From positions 8,701,547 through 8,765,546 of the forward strand of contig CM074193.1 in NCBI GenBank assembly GCA_037179385.1: a stretch of 64,000 nt of DNA, given 5' to 3'. The DNA comes from Holothuria scabra (lineage: Eukaryota > Echinodermata > Holothuroidea > Aspidochirotida > Holothuriidae). This document shows, in pieces, positions 30,927 to 42,374 of this stretch; the stretch's first letter is position 1; every line of letters begins with the position of its first letter. The position numbers and the translations under genes are program-made. The notes below the pieces were generated by a model that saw nothing but the letters and a program-made list of their open reading frames with translations, had not been told where the DNA came from and did not search any database.

Positions 30927-32880
30927 TAGGGCTGTGACGGTTAATCGGTTAACCGGTTAACTGACCGACTCGTCGGTTACTCGTGCGTCATTCCTCTTCA
31001 TAGATTAACCGTTTTTGTATTGCCAATAACTCAGTCGCCGCGGGGTGGCTTTGTTGGTAAACTGTTACACAAACATCGCGCAACAAACAGTGTCTGTTTC
31101 TCACAAATTATCGCTCGAACAATAACTGTAAAAAGAGATTTAAAATCGGCCGTTCGATTGAACGGATTAATTCTGCGGCAGCTCCCCGAATTAAGTACAT
31201 TATGATAAGTGACAAGTGGCGCACCCATTGTTACTTTCGTTGGCAGAACTTCGTGTGCTCGTCTTCTAATCCCTTCAATAGCAACACCCAAGCACAACTT
31301 TAGAAATTAGCGGCATGTTTGAGAGATTAGCGAAAGCGAAAAGAAAGCCACAAGACAAGCAGGGAGCTGTGACAAAAGTTACCAAGCCCTGTATTTCTAC
31401 AGCAATAAAACCTCAGCGAGACCATGATTAGGGCACAAAAGTTTATTTGAATAAGTCTTCCCACTGTAGCTAATTGAAATATTTTACCATGCTACACTTC
31501 CGTAAATTTCATTATTTTTCATTATAGCAGTAGCAGTATTTGGAAAAAATTGTAACCTGTAAAAATACGATCGTAAGCACCAGATAATTCCCGCCATTTT
31601 GTTGTTTGCCCAATATCATATAAAATGGAACATTCCATGTTGACTTTTATGAATAAGCATACGCAGTTCGTTGAACCGACTGGGTTGTAGTTGCGATAAT
31701 GTACTGTACTGTCAAGTCAACCCTACGATGCACGTAAAAATAGCGATCTAATTTTTAGCGGTCTTGGACAGCAAAAAATGGACTCGATTAACGTTATCTT
31801 ATGGTTTCTTTCCGATATAAATATCCCCGTAATTTTGCCACTTCTTGTCCAAACCTTACCGTCTTGTTTCAAAATAATCAGCAAATGAAATGCACTTAAG
31901 TCAGACCCCCGAAAAATCCAAGTACGCAGAGATTTGTGCTGCCGTTTCTTGGTGAATTTAGCACGGGGCTTGGCCGGCTGCACAGGCGGGCTATGTAAGC
32001 CTGTGAAGTGCGATCGTCATAACGCAAACTCAATGGGGAAATTCGTTCGGAGGTCTGGTATTTTCACACACTAAATCCCATAGGCGATGGCGCGAGTTGT
32101 GATTGGCTGGCTCAGAATCAACGTATTTGAACCAGTCACGATGCAGAGGCAATTCAGATTTTGCAATAGATCGTGTGCATATGATGTCATTGAGCAAAAC
32201 ATGGTCCCTTGTTAAGTGGTAGAAACGGATACGCACGCAAGTCTACTGCATGCATGGGACCACGTGCGTAATTGTTTACGTTCGTAACGACGTCATGTGA
32301 TAACATTCCATAAGTCCTACTGTAAATAACTTTACGGTAGGAATGCTGGGAATTCCTTAATTTATGCAGGAAAATAGGGCTTGGTTGTGCTGTTTGCGGC
32401 TGGTGGGCTGTTTACAGTGCAATTGTACAGATCGCTACTATGACACACACGTGAGCGGTGTACATGTATTGAACACTGCATCGCAAGCAAGCTGCATCAA
32501 AACAGCGGTGTGGGAGAGTTTCGTGAAATAACTGACAATATAACATAGGGTCAGGCGGGAATACAACAGTTGGTGGAATGTTAACAAGTGCACGTGGTCT
32601 GAAGAAAGCTTCAGTAAATGCGGGATGGGTTTTTACTGTAGAAAGATGATATAAACTCAGCGCAAAATACCAACATTTTTGCCACATACTTACATGGGCG
32701 AACATGACTTACGGCGCCATTTTAGACTTGCACTTTCCTGTACAAAAGTGATGGCGCTCTTTGGAAATGTTGACTTTTTGTTGTTGTGTGAACATTACGT
32801 CATTTTCGGTTAAACGGTTAACCACCGGTTAATAAAATCGGTTAAACGGATAGTGAATTAACCGAAAATGCACAGCCCTA
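30927..32880. mobile_element. hAT-type element with TAGGGCTGTG ends (1954 bp)
   Basis: The left end TAGGGCTGTGACGGTTAATCGG and the right end ...ATTAACCGAAAATGCACAGCCCTA are inverted. Flanks CCTGCATT (30919-30926) and CCTGCAGT (32881-32888) form an 8-bp duplication (7/8). Subterminal GGTTAACCGGTTAA repeats occur at both ends. There is no transposase frame. The middle holds a promoter-like module also present at 38.4-39.9 kb, so this may be a non-autonomous element that carries captured sequence. Confidence 0.8.
31723..32370 (-). other. Promoter-like module with a short conserved reading frame, copy 1
   Basis: On the minus strand this block matches 39095-39700 (plus). Shared in order: an ATAAGTCCTACTGTAAATAA word, a CACGTGCGT/CACGTGCAT E-box, an octamer-like TGCATATGATGTCAT, CCAAT boxes (ATTGGCTGG), then a frame with HKSLRTWIFRGSDL. 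The peptide is not recognised. Conservation of a ~40-residue stretch plus promoter-type motifs suggests a duplicated gene start, probably decayed in this copy. Confidence 0.4.
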
Positions 32881-33267
32881 CCTGCAGTCCACACTATTTT
32901 CTCTCAAATCCCTCTCCCTAATGCTATTTTCACAGTCTCATTCAAATATTTTGGTATTTCACAACTCCTGAAGGAGTGAGAACTATTTCTCTGCTGATAT
33001 CTTGAGTGTCTGCATTGTTACACTGTGTGACAAGTGTGTAGAAAAAACACCCATCAATACAGATACAATTACAGATCCTCAAATACACTGCAATCAACTC
33101 TTGAGGGGTTAACTTTTTCATCACAACTTAGAGAGTAGAGACACACTGATCATGCCTCCTAGACACATTTTGTGCACTTACAATGTAACTTCATAAATTG
33201 TAAATAAACTTGTAGCCTAGAGCCAAGACACAAAACAAAGACAATCAAATTTTTCTGTTGCTTGTAT

Positions 33268-33657
33268 TAGGGCTGTGAACATTTAGCAAAATTTAACTAA
33301 ACCTTTAACCTCAAAAATTTGCGATCGTTTAGTGGTTAATCACGATTACCTCATCACGAAAAAAAAAAATCATTTCAGTATGTAGTGACTGATACCAATT
33401 TACTAAATGAAATGCAGAAATAATTACAGTTGTTATCTTTCATGGAAAAATCAAATTATTCTGAAACTTTGAACCTACATGGTTCAAATATGCCCACAAT
33501 GTTCCATATTTAACAAAATCCAGGGATCATCAGGGCATACAAGTGGATAGAAAATTGTCAAAAAAAGTTTTGCGATTAATCGCTTGTAGCTTTGTACTAA
33601 ACGTTTATTCCACATGCGATCGCTTAGCGACTAAATCACTACACGTTCACAGCCCTA
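33268..33657. mobile_element. hAT-type MITE with TAGGGCTGTGAAC ends (390 bp)
   Basis: The ends TAGGGCTGTGAAC / GTTCACAGCCCTA are perfect 13-bp inverted repeats. The duplicated flanks GCTTGTAT (33260-33267) and ACTTGTAT (33658-33665) match at 7/8. It shares TAGGGCTGTGA with the 1954-bp element 400 bp away. Subterminal GCGATCG and TTTAGTNGTTAATC words occur on both sides. Confidence 0.85.
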
Positions 33658-33942
33658 ACTTGTATCCAACTCTCTAGGAGCTTATTCCTCTCAAGATAAC
33701 TTCTTGGGAAATATCTGTTTACAGAGCCTTTGTTTATGGTCAGACTAAGCAATATTATCTTACAGTTACTTCATGCTTGATTTAGCAGAGGTGTGACACC
33801 AAGCCTCTAACATCTGAAAGTTTAATTACAAAATGTAAACATTCTCAGTCTGTAGGTATCTGTGGTGTGCCTAGCAACCAAAGTGCTGTGTGCAAAGAAA
33901 AATGAAGTTTCCATGACAACTGAAGAGTTAAACCATAAAATT

Positions 33943-34330
33943 TTTAACCAGAATGCAAAACTGCATTGAGGTTTCGATGATACACAAACGTTCCGTTTCA
34001 AATAATCCCATCATGTACCATTATCTTCTCATTCAAGTGTTATACTAACATGTTCAAAAAATAATTTTGTTTTCCCACATGACCTTTGTCCCCCCACCAA
34101 AAATAGGGATCATCTTCTTACCATAAGCATTCACAAACCACACGTGAAATCTATTTAAGTCTCCCACTTTAAGATGTGTTAACACCTATTAAACAAGGTT
34201 GTCATTCACATTTTGACCACCAGTGACCCTACAAAACCTTTAACCTCTACACATTGCAATTTCAAAAGGCTTCGAGCTGACTTCAAGAAATGAAAAATAG
34301 GAATCATGCAAACCTTCTTTAAAAGTGGAC
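33943..34330 (+). repeat. Leader of the satellite-bearing element, diverged
   Basis: Begins with a 39-nt terminal word matching 63225-63263 at 37 of 39 positions, followed by one or two decayed 145-bp units (34070-34260: GACCTTTGTCC, TAGGGATCATCTTCT, GTGAAATCTATTTAAG). The same order, terminal word then satellite units, is seen at 63.2-64.0 kb. Confidence 0.6.
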
Positions 34331-35289
34331 CCCCCTCATGCTAGGGCAACCCTAAAAAACCATGGTACAATTAAGAAATGACATAATGATGGTTTTGATG
34401 GTTTTGTATAATTACCTGCAAAAAGTCTTGAGAGTTCACAACACTGTAAACTAAGGACCCTCTCCCCATCCTTTCCAGCTGAAAGGTTTAATAATACTTT
34501 TAAGACTTTGATGAGGGTAAGATTTCAGTGCAAAGGTTCGAACCAACCCCATAAATACTGCAGAGTCGAGACATTATTTTTCAATGACACTTCGTAACAC
34601 TAATATATATGGGAGGACTTTTGAACAGCTTCTCATAACACTAATATATATGGGAGAATTCGTAAGTTTTCCCCTGCTGCAGATACCACCCTGCTACCAA
34701 AATATGCTGCTGCATGCTTTATATCATGTTCTAGAACAAATAAAATATTGGTAGGAAAGCTAAATTTCCCACTAGGCTAGCCTAAGGATATTACACAGAA
34801 ACATACATGTGTAGAATAGGGTCCAAATGTACAGTACATATATGCTATACATTAGGCAATGGCAAAAGTGCCAAGACATTAGTCATGATGAAGAAAATAA
34901 CATCGCAGGGAAAAACTTAACACCTAAAGCTCACAAAAGTACTGCAGATTGTTGTATAAGGGTTTTTTACCAATGCCTTTTAAATATTTTTGATGTTCTT
35001 GGCCAAGTGGATTTTTGTTGATCCTCTTCAGTACTCGATTCTGCTTTGTGAAATATGTAGCATCGGCTAGGCCTAACTTATTCCTACGTTAAGCCTAGGC
35101 AGAAAGTACTAGCCCACTTGCTCATTTGAACCATACAATTTTGGCCTAAACTTTTCAGTTTAGGGAGCTAGACACTGAGATTTCAACAAAGATCCTTAAC
35201 ATGTGAAAAGAGCAATTTTTGGAGGATATTCGTAATTGCGGAATCGAGGGTGAAAATGGTAATTATTCCACCTAAATCAAGATACTTGG
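34331..35289. other. Non-coding sequence before the main satellite array
   Basis: AT-rich. Contains a 21-bp phrase repeated at 34599 and 34637 (TAACACTAATATATATGGGAG). No gene seen. Confidence 0.4.
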
Positions 35290-37640
35290 CATCTCTGTAG
35301 GGACCATCTCCCAACTTTAACCCATTCACATTCCAAATATGAAATCTATCCAAGTTCCCTACCTTGTGATATTGTTGTCCCCCCGGAGACCCCAGATGAC
35401 CTTTGACCTTTACCAAAACCAATAGGGACCATCCTCTGACTATAATGCATCCACAAACCAAATATGAAATCTATTCAAGTTTCCTCCCTTGAGATATTGT
35501 GTTGACAAGATTTTCAGACTTTGACCCCCAGTGACCCCAGATGACCTTTGACTGCCACCAAAAACAATATGAATCATCTTCTGACAATAACACATCCACA
35601 AATCAAATATGAAATCTATCCAAGTTCCCCATCTTGAAATATCGTGCTAACAAGATTTTCACACTTTGACCCCCGGTGACCCCAGATGACCTTTGACCTT
35701 CAACAAAACCAATAAGGACCATCCTCTGACTGTAATGCATCACCAAACCAAATATGAAATCTATCCCAAGTTTCCTCCCTTGAGATATTGTGTTGACAAG
35801 GTTTTCAGACTTTGACCCCCGGTGACCCCAGATGACCTTTAACCTCCACCAAAAACAATAGGGACCATCTCCTGACCATAATGCATCCACATACCAAATA
35901 TGAAATCTATCCAAGTTTCCTATCTTGAGATATTGTGCTAACAAGATTTTCAGACTTTGACCCCTGGTGACCCCAGATGACCTTTGACCTCCGTCAAAAA
36001 CTATAGGGACCATCTTCTGACCATAACACACCCACATACCAAATATGAAATCTATCCATGTTCCCTATCTTGAAATATCGTGCTAATAAGATTTTCACAC
36101 TTTGACCCCTGGTGACCCTAGATGACCTTTGACCTCCACCAAAAACAATAGGGACCATCTTCTGACCAAAACACATCCACACACTAAATATGAAATCTAT
36201 CCAAGTTTCCTCCCTTCAGATATTGTGTTGACAAGATTTTCAGACTTTGACCCCCAGTGACCCCAGATTACCTTTGACCTCCACCGAAAACAATATGAAT
36301 CATCTTCTGACCATAACACATCCACATACCAAATATGAAATCTATCCAAGTTCCCTTTCTTGAGATATCGTGCTAATAAGATTTTCAGACTTTGACCCCT
36401 GGTGACCCCAGATGACCTTTGACCTCCACAAAAAACTATAGGGACCATCTTCTGACCAAAACACATCCACAAACCAAATATGAAATCTATCCAAGTTTCC
36501 TATCTTGAGATATTGTGCTAACAAGATTTTCAGACTTTGACCCCCGGTGACCCCAGATGACCTTTGACCTCCGTCAAAAACAATAGGGACCATCTTCTGA
36601 CCAAAATGCATCCACAAACCAAATATGAAATCTATCCAAGTTTCCTATCTTGAGATATTGTGTTGACAAGATTTTCAGATTTTGACCCCCAGTGACCTCA
36701 GATGACCTTTGACCTCCACCGAAAACGATATGAACAATCTTCTGACCATAACGCATCCACATACCAAATATGAAATCTATCCAAGTTCCCTATCTTGAGA
36801 TATTGTGCTAACAAGATTTTCAGACTTTGACCCCCGGTGACCCCAGATGACCTTTGACCTCCATCAAAAACAATAGGGACCATGTTCTGACCATAACGCA
36901 TCCACATACCAAATATGAAATCTATACAAGTTTCCCATCTTGAGATATCGTGCTAACAAAGTTTTCAGAAATTGACCCCTGCTGACCCCAGATGACCTTT
37001 GACCTCCACCAAAAACAATAGGGACCATCTCCTGACCATAATGCATCCACATACCAAATATGAAATCTATCCAAGTTTCCTATCTTGAGATATTGTGCTA
37101 ACAAGATTTTCAGACTTTGACCCCTGGTGACCCCAGATGACCTTTGACCTCCGTCAAAAACTATAGGGACCATCTTCTGACCATAACACACCCACATACC
37201 AAATATGAAATCTATCCAAGTTTCCTATCTTGAGATATCGTGCTAACAAAGTTTTCAGAAATTGACCCCTGCTGACCCCAGATGACCTTTGACCTCCACC
37301 AAAAACAATAGGGAACATCTCCTGACCATAATGCATCCACATACCAAATATGAAATCTATCCAAGTTTCCTATCTTGAGATATTGTGCTAACAAGATTTT
37401 CAGACTTTGACCCCTGGTGACCCCAGATGACCTTTGACCTCCGTCAAAAACTATAGGGACCATCTTCTGACCATAACACACCCACATACCAAATATGAAA
37501 TCTATCCAAGTTTCCTATCTTGAGATATCGTGCTAACAAAGTTTTCAGAAAATAGGGTTCTTCCTCTGAATATGGGGCATCCATGTATCAAGTTTGAAAA
37601 TTGTCAGACATTTCTATCTTGAGATATCGTGCTAACAAGC
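35290..37640 (+). repeat. 145-bp satellite array, about 15 units
   Basis: The word GATGACCTTTGACC (or a one-base variant) recurs at 35396, 35541, 35686 and onward every 145 bp to 37426: 15 units with constant period. Each unit contains four TGACC half-sites, AACAATAGGGACCATCTTCTGACC, a CAAATATGAAATCTATCCAAGT word and CTTGAGATATTGTGCTAACAAG. The last ~600 bp are organised as 290-bp dimers. The 3' edge (37552-37640) is a degenerate partial unit leading into a CA microsatellite. Minus-strand open frames through the array are artefacts of the repeat. Confidence 0.95.
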
Positions 37641-37647
37641 AAAGTGT

Positions 37648-37703
37648 CACAAACACACACACACACACACATACACACACACACATACACACATACATAC
37701 ACA
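37648..37703. repeat. (CA)n/(CATA)n microsatellite tail of the satellite element
   Basis: CA repeats with CATACA interruptions, directly abutting the last degenerate satellite unit. Followed by three GCGACGTTCAA-like words (37710-37775). Confidence 0.9.
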
Positions 37704-38429
37704 CGGCCCGCGACGTTCAAGCTTCAAAATCAAGGAGGCAGCGACGTTCAAAAAACGGCCGCGATGTTCAAAATTGCTGCCAGCTAGCCTCCATATCTTT
37801 TCTTCTTTCTGTAAACGGTTGCTTTTGTTGTTAATACAATAAACGACAAAATCATTGACTTATTTGTAAAACTGCAACTAAATTTTTTAACTTCCATGCA
37901 CTAGGCCCTACCATGCACATACCACTGCATGCGAGTCGGAGCTCTGTATGTATAGCCCATAGGACCTACTACTGAACACGAAACGACACAGTATTATTAA
38001 CTAGCCTGCACTTGCCCTCGTAGGCTCGTATCAGGAAACTGTTGTGCTCACTCCGGAGCGCAGTAGCTATATGGCACAACACGACTTGCACGACCAGAAC
38101 ACAAACGCCCGTTTTGCAGGTAAGAGGCGGGGCTAATGTCTCAGATTTGGGAAATTATCAATCAAATGAACGAACTATGTCATTGTATCTTTACGATGAA
38201 ATCCCACATAATTCCTGTTACTTCGTCTTAAAACTTTCGCCACAATTCCGAAAATCGGAAAATGAAGTTGTGCGAACGCACACTGCAGTCTTAACCCCCA
38301 GTAAACACTCCATTTCTGAACTGTTTTGCCCGACTATAACAAAAGTTTGGGAAATTTGATCGTAGCACAAATGCAATGGGAGTATTAGAATCCTATGCCA
38401 AGACGGTTGGTTTCTACACGTTATTCCTA

Positions 38430-38690
38430 CACAGTAAAACTGCATTGACGATGCCGCGAGTATGATTGGCTGATTAAAAGCATTAATGAACCAATCATGA
38501 TGTTTCTTACGTAGAGATAACTTAAAATATGTGCAATGGACCTTATGTGTATGATGTCATAGAACCCTTGTTTTCCCAACATGTCTTCATAAAAAGATCG
38601 GAACGCACACAATCTGTGATTGCATGCAGCCACGTGCTCCATTGCTTTTATAAATTCTGGCAATCACTCGATCATTACCACCGATTATTT
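38430..38690 (+). other. Promoter-like module, inverted partial copy
   Basis: Matches the CCAAT/E-box segment of the modules at 31.7-32.4 and 39.1-39.4 kb (GATTGGCTGATTAAAAGCAT, ATGATGTCAT, GCCACGTGCTCC). It points toward the copy at 39095-39700, so the two form a large imperfect inverted repeat around a 400-bp spacer. Confidence 0.4.
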
Positions 38691-39094
38691 GCAAACTGAA
38701 AATGGGGCTAAAATATACTTATAATCTTGCCCTTAGTTTCGTAAAATTCATCCTTTAACTTCCCGCTAAACGGGATGCATTGATGATCACGAACGTAAAA
38801 TTTTATCCCTGCCATGGAAGTGATCGTTTGAGATTTTCCGCTATAACCCTGTAGTATTACATGGAATTAGATTTAGGATTGCATTCAATGTGTTTTCCTT
38901 GCTCTCTCGCAGAAAGCGCCGCGTAAGTTGCTGTACAAACTGTTCTGCACAAAACACATGCATTGTACAGACTATCGAGCTGCAGCGTTTCGCCTTTTTT
39001 CAAATCCCCAAGCTTAGCATACAAGTCTGTGCACGTTTTGTACACGTAGCTCTTAGAATCTTGTGCAAGTTCGTTGATTACTATCTTGCATAAA

Positions 39095-39700
39095 TTAGGT
39101 CATTTCAAGCATTCCTTCCGTAATGTTATTTACAGTAGGACTTATGCAATGTTGTCATGCCACGTCATTGCAAACAAAAACAGTGATGCACGTGGTCTCA
39201 TGCAGCAAAATTCTTGGCCCACGCATGCAGTATATTTTCGTGCGTGTCCGTTTTTTTCGGCCAAACAAGGCGTCATGTTATGCTTGGTGACGTCATTTGC
39301 ATATGATCCATTTCAAAATTTAAATTGGTCCCTGCTTCGTGATTGGTTCAATTGATGTGATTCTAGCCAGCCAATCACAACTCGCGCCTTCACCTATGTG
39401 ATTTAGTGTGTGAAAATACTCGGTCTCGGGACAAGTTTTCCCGTTGAGTTTGTGTTACGACGATCGCACTTCCCATGCTTATATAGCCGGCTAGCGAAGC
39501 AGGGCCAGCCCCGTGCCAAATTCACCATGAAACGGCATCACAAATCTCTGCGTACATGGATTTTTCGGGGGTCTGACTTACGTGCATTTCAGTTGCAGAT
39601 TCTTTTCAAACAAGACGTAAGTTTTGGACAAGATCTGCTTAAAATATACGGGGATATTTATATCCGAAAGGAACCATAAGGTACGCTAATCGGGTGCAAG
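39095..39700 (+). other. Promoter-like module with conserved reading frame, copy 2
   Basis: Contains in order GCACGTGGTCTC (E-box), TGACGTCATTTGCATATG (CRE next to an octamer), GATTGGTTC and CCAATCACAAC (CCAAT boxes), TTATATAGCC (TATA, 39479-39488), and an ATG at 39526 in good context (CACCATG). A 51-codon frame follows (39526-39679), containing HKSLRTWIFRGSDL shared with copy 1. No family recognised; a histone gene was considered and rejected. Could be a short gene or a decayed first exon. Confidence 0.35.
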
Positions 39701-42371
39701 TGTTTTGCTTCCCAGAACTGCTAAGATTATCATGAATGATTGCTCTACATGGGCTTCGTTGAAGCAGGAGAGTGGCTACAGAACAATAACGCAACTACAA
39801 CCCAGTAAAAGAATGCAAATGTTTCGACATGATTGGGGGATGAAAAATAGAATGAGCATGATGTTGGCCTTAGAACTAAATTATTAAAGGGCATGTGACA
39901 TCGACTGCAAACAAATCTTCTGTATTCAAAGGGTTGATTTGTATCCCCACTTTTGAAGTGAAAATATTACGCCTACAAAAATGATATCCCGTTAGTGAAA
40001 CGAAGGGAAATTTTCCCAATATTTTCCATCCTGAACTTGTAATATTGCAAGCCGGCCCAATTATATCAATTTTGGTGAGCAACGGGCGCGAAATAACGGC
40101 AAACCGGGGTAAAAATCATCCGGTGCCAGCGCTTAATAAAAGCCATGCCGATGAACCAAAACTTTTGAAGCAGAAATTAAGTGATATAAAGCCAACGTGA
40201 CCGCTATCAGTAGATCAAAATTTGTACCAATGTGAGTTTCCGTGCTAATATTTTTGCGTCGACTTACAGAAATCGTGTTGACTAATTTGCCTTAAAAGTG
40301 TCACCATTTTGCGTCTAGCGACTTGCATAAGTCACAAAATTTCCAAAAGGGGAGGGGGTCACACCTTCCCCCAGGCCGGCGATCCACCTATGGACGCATC
40401 AGATGCGCGACGTTCAATTCTAAACCCAGGGAAAACCCTTAAGTTGTACTTTATTAAATAATTTTTTGGGGTATAATGATCGGGGGGGTTGAATACTGGA
40501 CCCCAAAATTGAATACTAGTGACAGGGGATTGAATACTGGGTAGGCCTACGCAAATCCAAACTTTTATGGTGAGCTATTTCTGAAAGAAAAGACTAACGT
40601 TAAATCAAATATTTTTTTATGGTTACATGTTAGCCATCATAATACCCTGTATCTAACAAAAACCTTTTGAGCCATATGATTTCATTTTACCTGGGAGGAA
40701 AAATTTCAAAAAATTCCTTAAAGGGTTGAATACTGGTTCCTAGCCTAGGCCTATAAATAGGGTTGTCGCATGCACACAGAATTTTTCTCCAAAATTCTCG
40801 CGGAACTACTCACACCCAAACACGAAGTCGCTAAAACAGTGTGTTTAAAAACTGAATTTACGACACTCAAAATTGTTAAAAATTTTGCCTACACTGTAAA
40901 ATAAGTACATCAAAGACATATTTCTACTGTAATATTTCACCAAATAAGCTTTAAAAAAAAAAGAAGAAAAAATATGTTACAGTTTCTAACGATACCTTTG
41001 AAGCATCGTTGCAACGGTGACAGTCAAAAGTGTGTTTTGGTTACTCGTAAAATGCCACACACAGCCATCTTTGACTTGATCGTGCATTGGGGCTGAACCT
41101 TTGACCCCTACAAACCATATATCGTTAGAAAGAAGAAAAGGAACTCTACATTATAATGAAGGGAAGCGATCGCCAAAAATAATATTTCTTTACCATTTTT
41201 GGGCTTAAAACATTGGTGACATGATTACAATGGGTTCCAGAAAAATCAGCAATTGCTTCCAGCTATCAATTTGTAGCGTTTTTTATGATCTTTCCATTTC
41301 CGAAGAAAAAAAAATGATTTTTTGCTCAGACCCGATGCACACTCGATTTAAATGAAACAGCCCATTGATCCCTGCCTACATCTTTTGTACTGAGCTGACA
41401 TTGATATGTTTATGTATGAGCCCATTGTTCAGCTTAGCAACAAGGGATTTCCCGCCAATATGCTTACATACAGTACTGCAATGTATATACCTGTACGTGC
41501 AATGCCGAAGTACGGTTAGTAAATTACGTACTTGTGTACGTCTGCGTAAGCACGTGTACGGATTGCTATAGCATAGACTGTGTGTAAGCAGGCTATGTGC
41601 CACTTGTTAATGCATGTTACGTACACAGAACACAAGCTATCACGCGTGATCACTGAGTGTCTTGCCCAGTAATGTTGCATATTCACGCCAGCACATCTGA
41701 TGTGCGTAACACAGTGATGAATAATCAAAGCATCTGAGTGAGCAGTTACGATGTTTTTTGACCAACTTTTGCAGGCAGATCGTAACACTGAAGCATGCGG
41801 CGATTTGGAGAAATCGTAAGGATTATGGAGACATAAAATTGGCTATATTTTGAAAAGTACCGGTCGGATTTTGATAAAATTTGGCATGGTTGCATAGAAA
41901 GGGGTACTTAACAATGTGAATCAGTCAAATACTTGAAGTTTGATATTTTTCGTGTAGTCGTATTTTTAGTGCGACAACCCTAGGCCTAACGTTAGGCTAC
42001 TAGCCTAACGTTAGGCCTATAAAGTGTCAAAGCCCTCTTTCAAGTTTGAGAGTAATTTACAATTATGTCATTTCCGGTCAATGATTCTAAATTAGTACCC
42101 TGGCTTGGCCTACACGACCTGTTTCTGTGACTCGTTAGCCCAGCGATTAGGCCCTTGACCAAAAATTTGACATAGTTAGACATAGGGTCAAACAATAGGC
42201 TATGGCTAGGCGTAGAGGCCTAACGTTAGGCCTAACATTCGCGTAAGGTTTGTATACAGTTAGGCATAGCCTAGGCTACGTTACACGATTTACTTCACTT
42301 CCACATCAGAGCGATGTTATAAAAATACATCATACCATTCAGTCTTAAACTACACTGCGCCATTTACTTAC
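39700..42371. other. Non-coding stretch, no supported gene
   Basis: AT-rich with an isolated GCGACGTTCAATTC word at 40408 like the satellite tail, a repeated phrase GAATACTGG (40.49-40.74 kb), and a palindrome-rich TAGGCCTAACGTTAGG patch (41.98-42.25 kb). Probably inside the long first intron of gene B, or intergenic. Confidence 0.35.
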
Positions 42372-42374
42372 CAT
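42372..42374 (-). CDS. Candidate exon 1 (initiator codon only) of alpha-tubulin gene B
   Basis: ATCAAAATG|GTAAGT on the minus strand is an ATG with a perfect donor directly after it, as required to join RECISIHVG in exon 2. A TATA-like GCATAAAATATT lies about 70 nt upstream (42441-42452). This implies a 12.3-kb intron 1 holding both hAT elements and the satellite. A nearer exon cannot be excluded. Confidence 0.4.

Noticed and set aside
30927..32880. Autonomous hAT transposase gene inside the larger element
   Set aside because: No frame longer than about 90 codons and no hAT dimerisation motif.
34111..34125. ATG|GTAAGA on the minus strand as exon 1 of tubulin gene B
   Set aside because: It lies in a decayed satellite unit, where the phrase derives from CATCTTCTGACCATAA common to all units.
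35183..37487. Series of minus-strand open frames repeating peptides such as GNLDRFHIWYVD
   Set aside because: They are translations of the 145-bp satellite. The period is not a multiple of three and there are no start, stop or splice features of a gene.
39526..39679. Histone H2B-like gene, suggested by octamer, CCAAT and TATA motifs and a KKR/KRH-rich start
   Set aside because: Only isolated residues such as KR and KQ match. The histone fold sequence and length are absent in both copies.
41184..41196. AAAATG|GTAAAG on the minus strand as an alternative exon 1 for gene B
   Set aside because: The donor is weaker than the GTAAGT at 42366-42371 and there is no promoter-like sequence upstream.
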